From Clostridium sp. (lineage in GTDB: Bacteria; Bacillota; Clostridia; Clostridiales; Clostridiaceae): a DNA stretch of 33,157 nucleotides. Shown here piece by piece: positions 1-6,866 of the stretch. A program made the translations under genes and the position numbers. The notes under the pieces are model-generated. The model searched no databases, was not told the origin of the DNA, and was given only the letters and a program-made list of their open reading frames with translations. The stretch's first letter is position 1. The number at the start of each line of letters is the position of its first letter. The stretch is from positions 1-33,157 of the forward strand of contig NZ_JAENWM010000041.1 of the NCBI RefSeq assembly GCF_016650035.1, read 5' to 3'.

Positions 1-47
1 GTTTCTTTTTTAAAAAAGTAAAGCACGCGGTAGGTCTGTTAAGCTTA

Positions 48-117
48 CCCAAAATCATACTTTTACAAAAGCAAAGCACCAACAATTAGTTGGTGCTAAT
101 GTTTCACATGATTTGGG
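48..117. other. Foldable intergenic segment at the window edge
   Basis: The segment can fold into a branched structure. An outer stem pairs 48-58 (CCCAAAATCAT) with 108-117 (ATGATTTGGG) with one bulge, and a strong inner hairpin pairs 75-83 (AGCACCAAC) with 89-97 (GTTGGTGCT) around a 5-nt loop. Read on the minus strand the inner hairpin is followed by a T-rich run, so it could be a terminator for a minus-strand transcript, but no minus-strand gene is visible upstream of it. It may be the tail of something outside the window. I do not recognise it as any riboswitch class. Confidence 0.25.
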
Positions 118-159
118 ACATTTTCAAAAATGCTTGACATGTATAAATATAATTAACTA

Positions 160-187
160 TTGCAAATTAATTCAAATTTGGTATCAT
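160..187 (+). promoter_or_regulatory. Possible promoter for the aromatic-acid-exporter-like gene
   Basis: TTGCAA at 160-165 and TATCAT at 182-187 are separated by 16 bp and lie about 70 bp before the chosen start at 261. The match to the vegetative consensus is moderate. A better -35 (TTGACA, 134-139) lies upstream but has no well-placed -10. Confidence 0.3.
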
Positions 188-260
188 ATAAAAGTATCTA
201 AAATTATTTGTAATTCACTTTAATTAATCTGAACCGTTGAATAGTCAGGAGGTCACTAAT

Positions 261-1166
261 ATGCAAAATATAGGAATGAGAAATATTAAAACTGCACTTT
301 CAGTTTTTTTATGTCTAATTTTATTAAGAACTTTCCATCATTCATTTCCATTCTATGCCTGTATTGCTGCAGTTATAACTATGCAAAGTACTGTACACAA
401 CTCCTTTACTACGGGTAAAAACAGAATGATTGGTACTATTATAGGTGCAATTTGCGGATTGTTATTCGCACTCATAAGTCCTAATAATGTATTTCTTACA
501 AGCATAGGAATAGTAATGGTAATTTACTTTTTAAACCTTTTAAATAGAAAAAATTCTATTATAATTGGTTGCGTAGTATTTTTAGCAATAATGACAAACC
601 TTAGAGATAGCACCCCTCTAATTTATAGTATCAACAGGGTTATAGAAACTTTTGTAGGAATATTTATATCAGTCTTGGTCAATTACCTTATATTCCACCC
701 TAGATTTTTAGATAACTTGCATGTGGATGGAAATATTTTAGTCAATAATATTTTTGAGACATCTGAAGATGTGTTTAATTTCAGGGGAAATATTAATCTT
801 TCTAACTTAAATATCCAAATATCATTATTAAAAAAATCACTCGATTCATATTTAAGTGAAATAAGAAGTGACAACGCTGAAAGTCAAGATATAATTATTA
901 TTAATAAGGTAATAGCAGCTTCACAAACCGCTTATAATCACTTGGTTATATTAAACTCTTTAACTGAAGACCACGTGCCATTTGATTACCACTTTAATGA
1001 AAATAACCGTAATAAATTAAATGAATTATTCCATGAAAATAAAATTAGTCCTTCTTATATAAGTAATGACATAAACATAGTATTTAACTACCATGTTCAC
1101 AATTTGATTCAAACGTTGACTATTTTAAGTTCATTTAACAACAAAAAAACTTCAGTTGGAAGATAA
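261..1166 (+). CDS. Aromatic acid exporter family membrane protein (ArAE/FUSC-like)
   Basis: Predicted integral membrane protein of 301 residues. The N-terminal half has about four to five hydrophobic segments, with the family-like motif around NRMIGTIIGAICGLLFA. The C-terminal half (from about residue 150) is a soluble, mostly helical domain ending near the stop. This is the layout of the Firmicute ArAE_1 proteins, related to FUSC-type exporters of aromatic acids; the real substrate is unknown. The reading frame opens at a TTG at 237, but the Shine-Dalgarno AGGAGGT at 248-254 sits seven bases before ATG 261, so 261 is the likely start. The gene stands alone, and its stop codon lies inside a hairpin shared with the convergent degV-like gene. 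Confidence 0.8.
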   Translation: MQNIGMRNIKTALSVFLCLILLRTFHHSFPFYACIAAVITMQSTVHNSFTTGKNRMIGTIIGAICGLLFALISPNNVFLTSIGIVMVIYFLNLLNRKNSIIIGCVVFLAIMTNLRDSTPLIYSINRVIETFVGIFISVLVNYLIFHPRFLDNLHVDGNILVNNIFETSEDVFNFRGNINLSNLNIQISLLKKSLDSYLSEIRSDNAESQDIIIINKVIAASQTAYNHLVILNSLTEDHVPFDYHFNENNRNKLNELFHENKISPSYISNDINIVFNYHVHNLIQTLTILSSFNNKKTSVGR

Positions 1167-1181
1167 ATCTCCTTCTGAAGT
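1149..1181. terminator. Bidirectional terminator between convergent genes
   Basis: ACTTCAG (1149-1155) pairs with CTGAAGT (1175-1181), with further inner pairing (GGA/TCC). On the plus strand it is followed by CCTTTTATT. On the minus strand it is followed by seven T residues, making it a strong terminator for the DegV gene. It overlaps the stop codon of the plus-strand gene. Confidence 0.75.
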
Positions 1182-1192
1182 CCTTTTATTAA

Positions 1193-2050
1193 CTATAAAT
1201 CCTTCTCTGTATAATACACAATACCGAGTGCACCAGGACCAACATGAGTTCCTATTACAGGTCCAATTGGGGCTATATCTATTTTTTTGCCTGTACATTC
1301 TTCAATTGTTTTTGCAAAAGCCAGTGCTCCCTCCACATCATTTATGTGATGGATCATTACCTCACCTAGTCCATTTTTTTCTATGTCTTCAATAAATTTA
1401 TCAACCATAGTTTGTATAGCACGTTTTTTTGTTCTTACTTTATGAAACAATTCTGTTTTTCCATCTATAACAGTAAGTATGGGCTTAATTTGAAAAATAG
1501 TACCCAGCAGTGCACTAGCACCACCTATTCTTCCACCTTTTTTTAGATATTCTAAAGTATCAGGAATAAACAAAAATCTACTTCTCTTTATATTATCTTT
1601 TACGAGTGTAACTACTTCGTCTATTGATTTCCCCTTATGTGCTGCTTTGGCAGCTGTTAATACTGCAAAACCCAGTTGCATACAATTAGATCTAGAATCT
1701 ATAATTTCAATTAACGCATTTGGGTATTTTTCAAGAATCATACTTTTTGCAAGGCATGCATTTGAATAAGTTCCACTCATATCTGAAGAAAGGAAAACAC
1801 CAACCACTTGATTATTATCCAATACTTGCTTTTCTAGTAAATTATACATTTCATCTAAAGATGGTTGTGATGAAGTAGGTACAATCATACTCTCATCTAG
1901 TTTATTATAAAAAGTCTTATTTTCAATATTAATCTCTTTAAGCTCCTCATTTCCAAAAAAAACACTTAATGAAACTATAGAAATATCATATTTTTCCTTT
2001 AGTTCCTCACTTATGTAAGAGGTGCTATCCGTTACAATTTTTATAGTCAT
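1193..2050 (-). CDS. DegV family protein (fatty-acid-binding, FakB-like)
   Basis: A 285-residue cytosolic protein of the DegV family. Family members bind a fatty acid in a deep pocket; FakB members present it to the kinase FakA for entry into phospholipid synthesis. Visible hallmarks are IVTDSTSYIS at the N-terminus, the TSQPS loop, SSDMSGTYSNA, IIDSRSNCMQLG, the YLKKGGRIGG segment, the basic RTKKRAI motif and the C-terminal HVGPGALGI. Length is typical. The frame runs upstream to 2071, but GGGGGAAG lies just before ATG 2050, which matches the usual family N-terminus MTIKIVTDST. No fakA is nearby. Function at family level is secure; the exact ligand is not known. Confidence 0.92.
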   Translation of the reverse strand: MTIKIVTDSTSYISEELKEKYDISIVSLSVFFGNEELKEINIENKTFYNKLDESMIVPTSSQPSLDEMYNLLEKQVLDNNQVVGVFLSSDMSGTYSNACLAKSMILEKYPNALIEIIDSRSNCMQLGFAVLTAAKAAHKGKSIDEVVTLVKDNIKRSRFLFIPDTLEYLKKGGRIGGASALLGTIFQIKPILTVIDGKTELFHKVRTKKRAIQTMVDKFIEDIEKNGLGEVMIHHINDVEGALAFAKTIEECTGKKIDIAPIGPVIGTHVGPGALGIVYYTEKDL

Positions 2051-2410
2051 TATTCTTCCCCCACTTATCAAGTATTATATATATTATACTACAATATTCT
2101 GGTAAACAATACCCCAAAGGTTTATAATTAATCCTTATTATATATAAACCAATATAAAGATAATAAATATAGAATATATTATCTTTATAGCTACAATAAA
2201 TGTAATATATTTCATAAAATATTAAATTAATTTAAACTTCTACAAATAGTACTTAAATACTCCATGATATGTTACACTTATAGTATATAAAAGTAGGTGA
2301 TACAAATAATCATTAAACTTGACGTAGTGATAGACTTAATAATATAAGGGGGTGCTGCAGATATATAGGTAAAATATTAATATGGCACCTATATTTATGA
2401 GCAGAAAAAC
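2051..2410. other. Divergent intergenic region with two AT-rich inverted repeats
   Basis: This 360-bp gap separates the divergent degV-like gene and the membrane-anchored protein. It has two AT-rich inverted repeats: GGTTTATA 2119-2126 with TATAAACC 2143-2150, and TATAAAGATAAT 2153-2164 with ATTATCTTTATA 2178-2189. Neither has a T-run that would make it a clear terminator. A minus-strand TATAAT-like -10 for the degV-like gene is visible around 2080-2090. No RNA gene or ORF is recognised. Confidence 0.4.
2319..2348 (+). promoter_or_regulatory. Probable promoter of the membrane-anchored NlpC-like gene
   Basis: TTGACG at 2319-2324 and TATAAG at 2343-2348 are 18 bp apart. Transcription would start near 2355, giving a leader of about 55 nt. 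That leader contains a hairpin (ATATAGGT 2363-2370 with ACCTATAT 2387-2394) and a 10-codon frame from ATG 2382 that ends at TGA 2412-2414, overlapping ATG 2411. Confidence 0.45.
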
Positions 2411-3256
2411 ATGAGTGAAAATAAAAAAGAGAATGAAGAAAATAAAGAAATTATAACAGACGATAATAGTGAAATTATAAATAAAATGTATTCAAATAAC
2501 AATGCTTCAGAAAATAACAATCCCAAAACTGAGTATAGCAGTAGGAAATCTAAGTCAAAAGATATTGACACTAGTGAGAAGTACATAAAAGAAATGCGCC
2601 TGTTAGCAGATAAAAACGAATTTAAGAACAATATAATTGTTTTAGCACTTGGTATAGTTGTAGTATCTATAATACTATTTTCTATATTCATGAACAGTTC
2701 TTTAATGAAACCTAAAGCTGATGTAGTAGCTGACGAACAAACGAATAAAGAAGTAAGTGAAGTAGTAACTAAACCTACTGTTGATAGTGCATCTACTATA
2801 GTAGCTGAAACCCAAAATGATATTTACGAATATTTAAATTTAGAATCAAATAGAGTATCTTCGCTAGAAAAAGCACTCAGTTTAAACAATGGGAATAAAA
2901 CAGGTATTACTGTTTATCTCTTATCAGAAATTTTGAGAGCTAACAACTATGATATACCTACTAATACCTCTACAGTTAATGGTTTGTTAGAAAGGTTAAC
3001 TTCTATGGGATGGGAAAAAAATACTGACTTCAATGAACTAGAAAAAGGAGATATTTGTTTCACTACAGATTTACCAGAAGAACCTGGTAGCCCTTCACAT
3101 ACATATATATTTATGAGCTGGTTAGAAGATGGCAAAACTGATTACGCAAATATAGTTGATGGTCAAATTCAAGAATTTGATAAAGTGCTTCATGAGCGTA
3201 GTATATCGATATCAACGCCACAAAAGGATAAATTCAGTTTTTTCCTTAGAAAATAA
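2411..3256 (+). CDS. Single-pass membrane-anchored protein with an NlpC/P60-like C-terminal domain lacking the catalytic Cys
   Basis: A 281-residue protein in three parts. Residues 1-72 are charged and Asn/Glu/Lys-rich, and look disordered and cytoplasmic. Residues 74-95 form one transmembrane helix. Residues 96-281 lie outside: a low-complexity linker to about 135, then a compact domain. That domain reads like secreted papain-fold peptidases (NlpC/P60 or CHAP): VYLLSEILR where the Cys helix should be, ELEKGDICF like the GD turn, and HTYIFMSW like the His strand. The expected nucleophile position is Thr167, and the only cysteine in the protein is Cys216 in GDICF. If the alignment is right it is a catalytically dead wall-binding or sensing module. 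The fold assignment is inference from pattern. No strong Shine-Dalgarno precedes ATG 2411. Confidence 0.65.
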   Translation: MSENKKENEENKEIITDDNSEIINKMYSNNNASENNNPKTEYSSRKSKSKDIDTSEKYIKEMRLLADKNEFKNNIIVLALGIVVVSIILFSIFMNSSLMKPKADVVADEQTNKEVSEVVTKPTVDSASTIVAETQNDIYEYLNLESNRVSSLEKALSLNNGNKTGITVYLLSEILRANNYDIPTNTSTVNGLLERLTSMGWEKNTDFNELEKGDICFTTDLPEEPGSPSHTYIFMSWLEDGKTDYANIVDGQIQEFDKVLHERSISISTPQKDKFSFFLRK

Positions 3257-3270
3257 ACTTTAAGCTTAAA

Positions 3271-3298
3271 AAAGATAGCCAATGGCTATCTTTTTTTT
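3271..3298 (+). terminator. Rho-independent terminator
   Basis: A perfect hairpin (AAAGATAGCC 3271-3280 with GGCTATCTTT 3284-3293, 3-nt loop) is followed by an eight-T run starting at 3291, 15 bp after the stop of the membrane-anchored protein. Confidence 0.92.
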
Positions 3299-3400
3299 AT
3301 GTATTTATCATTATAACTGGAAATTTATATATATTTTTAGTAAACTAAAGATAAACAAAAATCTAAAAAAGTTGTTATTATTTATGAGGGGAGGAAACCC

Positions 3401-3415
3401 ATGAGAAATCAATGA
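3401..3415 (+). promoter_or_regulatory. Four-codon upstream frame created by an 11-bp duplication of the MFS start region
   Basis: ATGAGAAATCA (3401-3411) is followed directly by ATGAGAAATTC (3412-3422). The good Shine-Dalgarno GGGGAGG (about 3389-3395) is spaced for the first ATG, which encodes only M-R-N-Q before TGA 3413-3415. That stop overlaps the second ATG (3412) as ATGA, an arrangement suited to termination-reinitiation. The duplication and overlap are seen directly; coupling is inference. Confidence 0.6.
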
Positions 3416-4650
3416 GAAATTCAAATATTCTAAAACCATACTCCGGCTTGCCTAAAAGCATTTATGTTATATTCTTTGCTCGGATTATTAACAGTATGGG
3501 AAGTTTTGTTCATCCGTTTCTAACACTATTTCTTACAAAAAGCTTAGGACTTGGAATAGAAACAGCTGGTTTATTTTTAATGATGGCTGCGGTTTCTTCT
3601 ATACCTGGCTCACTTATAGGTGGAAAATTAGCAGATCATATCGGAAGAAAAAAAGTAATTATCATTTCCCAAGGGGTGGCTGCAATGTGTCTGATTCCTT
3701 GTGCATTCCTTGGGAAATCTTTAATAGTACCTTACCTTTTAATTCTTTCATCTTTCTTCGGAGGTGCTGCACAACCACCCAATAGCGCCATGATGGCTGA
3801 TTTAACAACAACAAAAAACAGAAAAGCAGCATACTCGCTTTTATACTTAGGTATTAATATAGGTTTTTCACTTGGACCATTAATTGCAGGTTTTTTATAC
3901 AATAATCACATGAAAATTTTATTTTTAGGAGATGCCGCGACAACTATACTATCTTTAGTACTAGTCGCTGTGTTTGTAGAAGAAACCCTTCCAGATAAAG
4001 CAATCACATGCGATAAAGTCAGTTCTGATTTCTATAGTGAAACAGAAAAGGCCCAAGATGGTAGCTTATTTAGCGTTCTTTTAAAAAGGCCTTATCTTAT
4101 AGCCTTTGCCATGGTTTCAATGATATATTCGTTTATGTATGCACAACATGGTTTTATAATACCTATGCAAATGGATACGCTTTTTAGTAGCCATGGCCCA
4201 AAACTTTATGGTTCTCTAATGGCAATCAATGGACTAGTAGTAGTTACTATGACAACAATTATAACAGTTGTAACAAAAAAACTTAGACCTATACTTAATA
4301 TTACCTTAGCTGGTCTATTTTTCTCTTTAGGTTTTGGAATGTTATTTTTAGCAAAAACCTATATGGTCTTTATTATATCTACAATAATATGGACAATAGG
4401 TGAAATACTATCTGCCACTAATTCTGGAGTATATATTGCCAATCATACACCAATGTCCCATAGAGGTCGGTTTAATGCAGTCCTACCATTAATTACTGGT
4501 ACAGGCTTTGCAGTTGGTCCCTTTATGATGGGTTTATTTATTAGAAATAAAGAAATAAATCACGCATGGATCCTTATATTTTTCGTTGGTATCACTGCTT
4601 CAGCACTTATGTACTTACTATATCTAAATGAAAAGAAAAAAGATGCTTAG
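3412..4650 (+). CDS. MFS transporter, drug/proton antiporter (DHA1) type
   Basis: A 412-residue inner-membrane transporter with about 12 hydrophobic helices. The loop between helices 2 and 3 carries MFS motif A (residues 70-83, GGKLADHIGRKKVI), and the region around residues 145-160 (GINIGFSLGPLIAG) resembles motif C of drug/proton antiporters. A charged loop near residues 195-220 separates the two six-helix halves. It is likely a multidrug or metabolite exporter; the substrate cannot be read from sequence. The chosen start at 3412 is the second of two duplicated start regions: the first ATG (3401) leads to a stop after four codons. The gene is monocistronic, with its own terminator immediately downstream. 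Confidence 0.85.
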   Translation: MRNSNILKPYSGLPKSIYVIFFARIINSMGSFVHPFLTLFLTKSLGLGIETAGLFLMMAAVSSIPGSLIGGKLADHIGRKKVIIISQGVAAMCLIPCAFLGKSLIVPYLLILSSFFGGAAQPPNSAMMADLTTTKNRKAAYSLLYLGINIGFSLGPLIAGFLYNNHMKILFLGDAATTILSLVLVAVFVEETLPDKAITCDKVSSDFYSETEKAQDGSLFSVLLKRPYLIAFAMVSMIYSFMYAQHGFIIPMQMDTLFSSHGPKLYGSLMAINGLVVVTMTTIITVVTKKLRPILNITLAGLFFSLGFGMLFLAKTYMVFIISTIIWTIGEILSATNSGVYIANHTPMSHRGRFNAVLPLITGTGFAVGPFMMGLFIRNKEINHAWILIFFVGITASALMYLLYLNEKKKDA

Positions 4651-4654
4651 AATT

Positions 4655-4688
4655 AACTAATAACCAAGGTAACCCTTGGTTATTAGTT
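4655..4688. terminator. Strong terminator between MFS and YfcE genes
   Basis: A 15-bp perfect stem (4655-4669 with 4674-4688, loop TAAC) is followed on the plus strand by a run of T residues to about 4692. It lies between the convergent stops. The minus-strand side has only TTAATTCT, so termination there is probably weaker. Confidence 0.88.
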
Positions 4689-4690
4689 TT

Positions 4691-5233
4691 TTAAAATACT
4701 ATTTCTTTTATAACATTACCCTGTAAATCTTTTATTTGAAATAAATCATCTTGGAGTATTGCATATGAATTAGGGTGATTTTCCTTAGGTAGCGTTATAG
4801 AACCTGGATTTAGCACATATATTCCATTGTGTTTTTTAGCTACAGGAAGGTGTGTATGTCCATGTATTAGAACATCATTGTCACTTAAACAAGGCATATT
4901 ATCCTCATTGTAAATGTGCCCATGAGTCAAAAATAACCTTCTGTTATCATATAATATTATGGAATAATCCGACATCATCGGATATTCTATGAGCATTTGA
5001 TCTACTTCACTATCACAATTTCCTCTGACAGCAATTATCTTATCTTTATACCCATTTAAGAGGTTTGCTACCGCCTGAGGATTGTAATCCTTGGGTAATG
5101 GATTTCTTGGACCATGATATAAGGCATCCCCTAAAAGTACTACGTAACTAGCTCCTTCTTCTTTATAACGCTCTAAGCCCTTTTCTAAAAAGAAGAGGGA
5201 ACCATGAATGTCTGAAATAAAAAATATCTTCAT
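4691..5233 (-). CDS. yfcE: YfcE/MJ0936-type metallophosphodiesterase
   Basis: A 180-residue cytosolic calcineurin-like phosphoesterase. All metal-binding motifs are present: D8-x-H10 (SDIHGS), G-D36 (LLGDALYHGPRN), G-N72-C-D (RGNCDSEVD), H104 (THGH) and G-H126-T-H128 (HGHTHLP). YfcE proteins hydrolyse phosphodiesters with manganese; the physiological substrate is not established. Length is normal for the family. Start ATG 5233 is preceded by AAAGGGG. It lies 21 bp downstream of the UvrD-like/LexA fusion gene on the same strand and probably shares its transcript, which could place it under the same control. Confidence 0.92.
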   Translation of the reverse strand: MKIFFISDIHGSLFFLEKGLERYKEEGASYVVLLGDALYHGPRNPLPKDYNPQAVANLLNGYKDKIIAVRGNCDSEVDQMLIEYPMMSDYSIILYDNRRLFLTHGHIYNEDNMPCLSDNDVLIHGHTHLPVAKKHNGIYVLNPGSITLPKENHPNSYAILQDDLFQIKDLQGNVIKEIVF

Positions 5234-5254
5234 CTTTATCAGACCCCTTTCAAA

Positions 5255-6712
5255 TTACTTTTTGTGTTTTATAATTCCTACAGCTGTACCTATAATATAT
5301 GTATCTTCACTGTCTATTACAATAGGCTGGTATTTTTCATTTGCTGGCATAAGTAATATTTTATCCTTTTTTATTGAAAGCCTTTTTAAAGTAGCATTTC
5401 CACCTATGTCAACCGCTACAATATCATTATTATTTGCACCATTCTCATGTCTTATTATTACATAATCTCCATGATCAATATTTGCCCCAATCATACTGTC
5501 TCCCTTAACCTTTAAAATAAATGAATTTTTCACTCCTTTTAACCAATACTTCGGAATATAGAAATTACCTTCCACTTCAGAATTAATGAGTATAGGTTCT
5601 CCTGCTGCTATATCGCTATATACTGGCAGTTCCAATAATTCCTCATTTAAATATTCGTAACCTTCTTTTCCATCGCTTACTAAAATGTCTGAAATCCTAC
5701 TATAATCCCTCATGAACTCATATGCTCTACCATGTCTTATATCACAAAATTGAAAGTTCTCAAAGGAATTAACAACTTGTGTTTTATATTTACTTTTAAA
5801 TGAATATGACTTTGCTTTCTCTCCTAGTGGTTTAGTATTAACTCTTTTACCTTTCACCATCCATGAGTTACTCTTACGAGGCTTATCCGTATCAACAAGG
5901 AACATAGTGCTAGAATAAGGTTTTTCGTTAGATAACGCCTTCATAAAATCCATCTGTATTTTAGTTAGATTGTTACTTTTATGGCTTATAATATGGCAAT
6001 ACTTGTCCCCTTTAGTGGCTTTTGCCATTTGAAGAGCGTATATATTAATATCCTCATTATCAACTAAATTCAATGATTTAAGCTTTTCATTATACTTAAC
6101 CATAATTTCATAGATTGCTTTTCTAGCAGTAGAATTTTTTTTTATTCTTTGGAGCCCTTGTCCTTTTTTAGATTTTCTTCCAGTTCTATTTGTCTCTAAA
6201 TATAAATCTATTTCTAAGTAATTACAACTTTTTATCCACTTTACTTCTTCAATATAAAATTCAACATAGTCAGTTCGAAGTATCCTTAGCTTCGGATAAA
6301 TATCTTTAATCTGAAGTATACAACTTTCCATGATGCTAGTTTTTTTATCATTATCCGTAATTATTTTATATTTTAATTTATATTTATTTTGATATTCCAA
6401 AAAATATTTATGTAAAATACTTTCTAATGTAACCACATGAAAGTTTCTCTCACTACTAGAAAATAAGCTTAAATATTCTAATCTAGTTTCCACCTCTGCT
6501 ATGTTATACATGTTTTTAATATTATCTATATCCTCATCCTTTGACGCTAACATTAAGATTTTATCATCTTTGTATAAACAATAGTGATTTTTTAAATAAA
6601 GACTTCTATAAATGGCTGCAGTTGTTTTACCTGAATTTTGCATCCCTCTAATTAAACAATACTTTGAGGGCTTGCTATGTATCAATCTTTGTTGTTCTAA
6701 ACACAATTCCAT
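5255..6712 (-). CDS. UvrD-like ATPase domain fused to a LexA-type self-cleaving domain
   Basis: A 485-residue two-part protein. Residues 1-300 resemble the N-terminal half of a UvrD/HelD-like superfamily 1 helicase: Walker A at 23-31 (GMQNSGKTT), a helical insertion, and LVDNEDINIYALQMAK like the pre-motif II segment. Where motif II (VDExQD) should be, residues 243-248 read SHKSNN, so the acidic pair and Gln are all replaced. Helicase motifs IV-VI are absent. Residues about 362-485 are a complete LexA/S24 peptidase: cleavage site Ala370-Gly371 in DIAAGEP, Ser406 in KGDSM, and Lys443 in TLKRL. The A-to-S and S-to-K spacings of 36 and 37 match LexA. No helix-turn-helix is seen. It is probably a DNA-damage-responsive factor; the role is inferred. 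ATG 6712 follows AGAGGTG. Confidence 0.85.
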   Translation of the reverse strand: MELCLEQQRLIHSKPSKYCLIRGMQNSGKTTAAIYRSLYLKNHYCLYKDDKILMLASKDEDIDNIKNMYNIAEVETRLEYLSLFSSSERNFHVVTLESILHKYFLEYQNKYKLKYKIITDNDKKTSIMESCILQIKDIYPKLRILRTDYVEFYIEEVKWIKSCNYLEIDLYLETNRTGRKSKKGQGLQRIKKNSTARKAIYEIMVKYNEKLKSLNLVDNEDINIYALQMAKATKGDKYCHIISHKSNNLTKIQMDFMKALSNEKPYSSTMFLVDTDKPRKSNSWMVKGKRVNTKPLGEKAKSYSFKSKYKTQVVNSFENFQFCDIRHGRAYEFMRDYSRISDILVSDGKEGYEYLNEELLELPVYSDIAAGEPILINSEVEGNFYIPKYWLKGVKNSFILKVKGDSMIGANIDHGDYVIIRHENGANNNDIVAVDIGGNATLKRLSIKKDKILLMPANEKYQPIVIDSEDTYIIGTAVGIIKHKK

Positions 6713-6733
6713 TTATTCACCTCTATTTTAGAC

Positions 6734-6814
6734 ATACTAATAGTATACAGTACTATTGATCCCATAGTAAAATTTTTATTTAAAAAGTATTAAATACTCT
6801 AGTATGCACATACT
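6734..6814. promoter_or_regulatory. Cluster of ATACT/AGTAT palindromes in the lexA-like/pdaA divergent promoter
   Basis: Three separate palindromes share the same half-site: ATACT-AAT-AGTAT (6734-6746), AGTATT-A-AATACT (6786-6798) and AGTATG-CA-CATACT (6801-6814). An overlapping weaker one, AGTA-N5-TACT, is at 6742-6754. They overlap a candidate minus-strand promoter for the fusion gene (TTTACT and TATACT, 18 bp apart). On the plus strand, GTATT (6787-6791) and CATACTA (6809-6815), 17 bp apart, loosely resemble a forespore sigma-G promoter for pdaA. An operator role is inference. Confidence 0.5.
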
Positions 6815-6866
6815 AAGTTATATATTAATTTGTTGATTTAAAAGTAGATGAATAGAGGTGATCAGT

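Noticed and set aside
48-117. Purine-type three-way-junction riboswitch
   Set aside because: The loops and junction do not match the purine riboswitch core, and the putative second arm has only a 2-nt loop.
683-874. Minus-strand open frame inside the exporter-like gene, and similar antisense frames elsewhere (for example 29834-30088 and 31246-31581)
   Set aside because: They lie opposite well-supported genes, have no ribosome binding site or family features, and encode no recognisable protein.
2363-2394. Riboswitch in the leader of the membrane-anchored protein
   Set aside because: Only one 8-bp hairpin (ATATAGGT/ACCTATAT) is present, with no T-run, no alternative terminator and no known aptamer core.
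6713-6866. Classical Gram-positive SOS box near the LexA fusion
   Set aside because: No CGAAC-N4-GTTCG or GAAC/GTTC pair is present; only the ATACT/AGTAT palindromes are seen.
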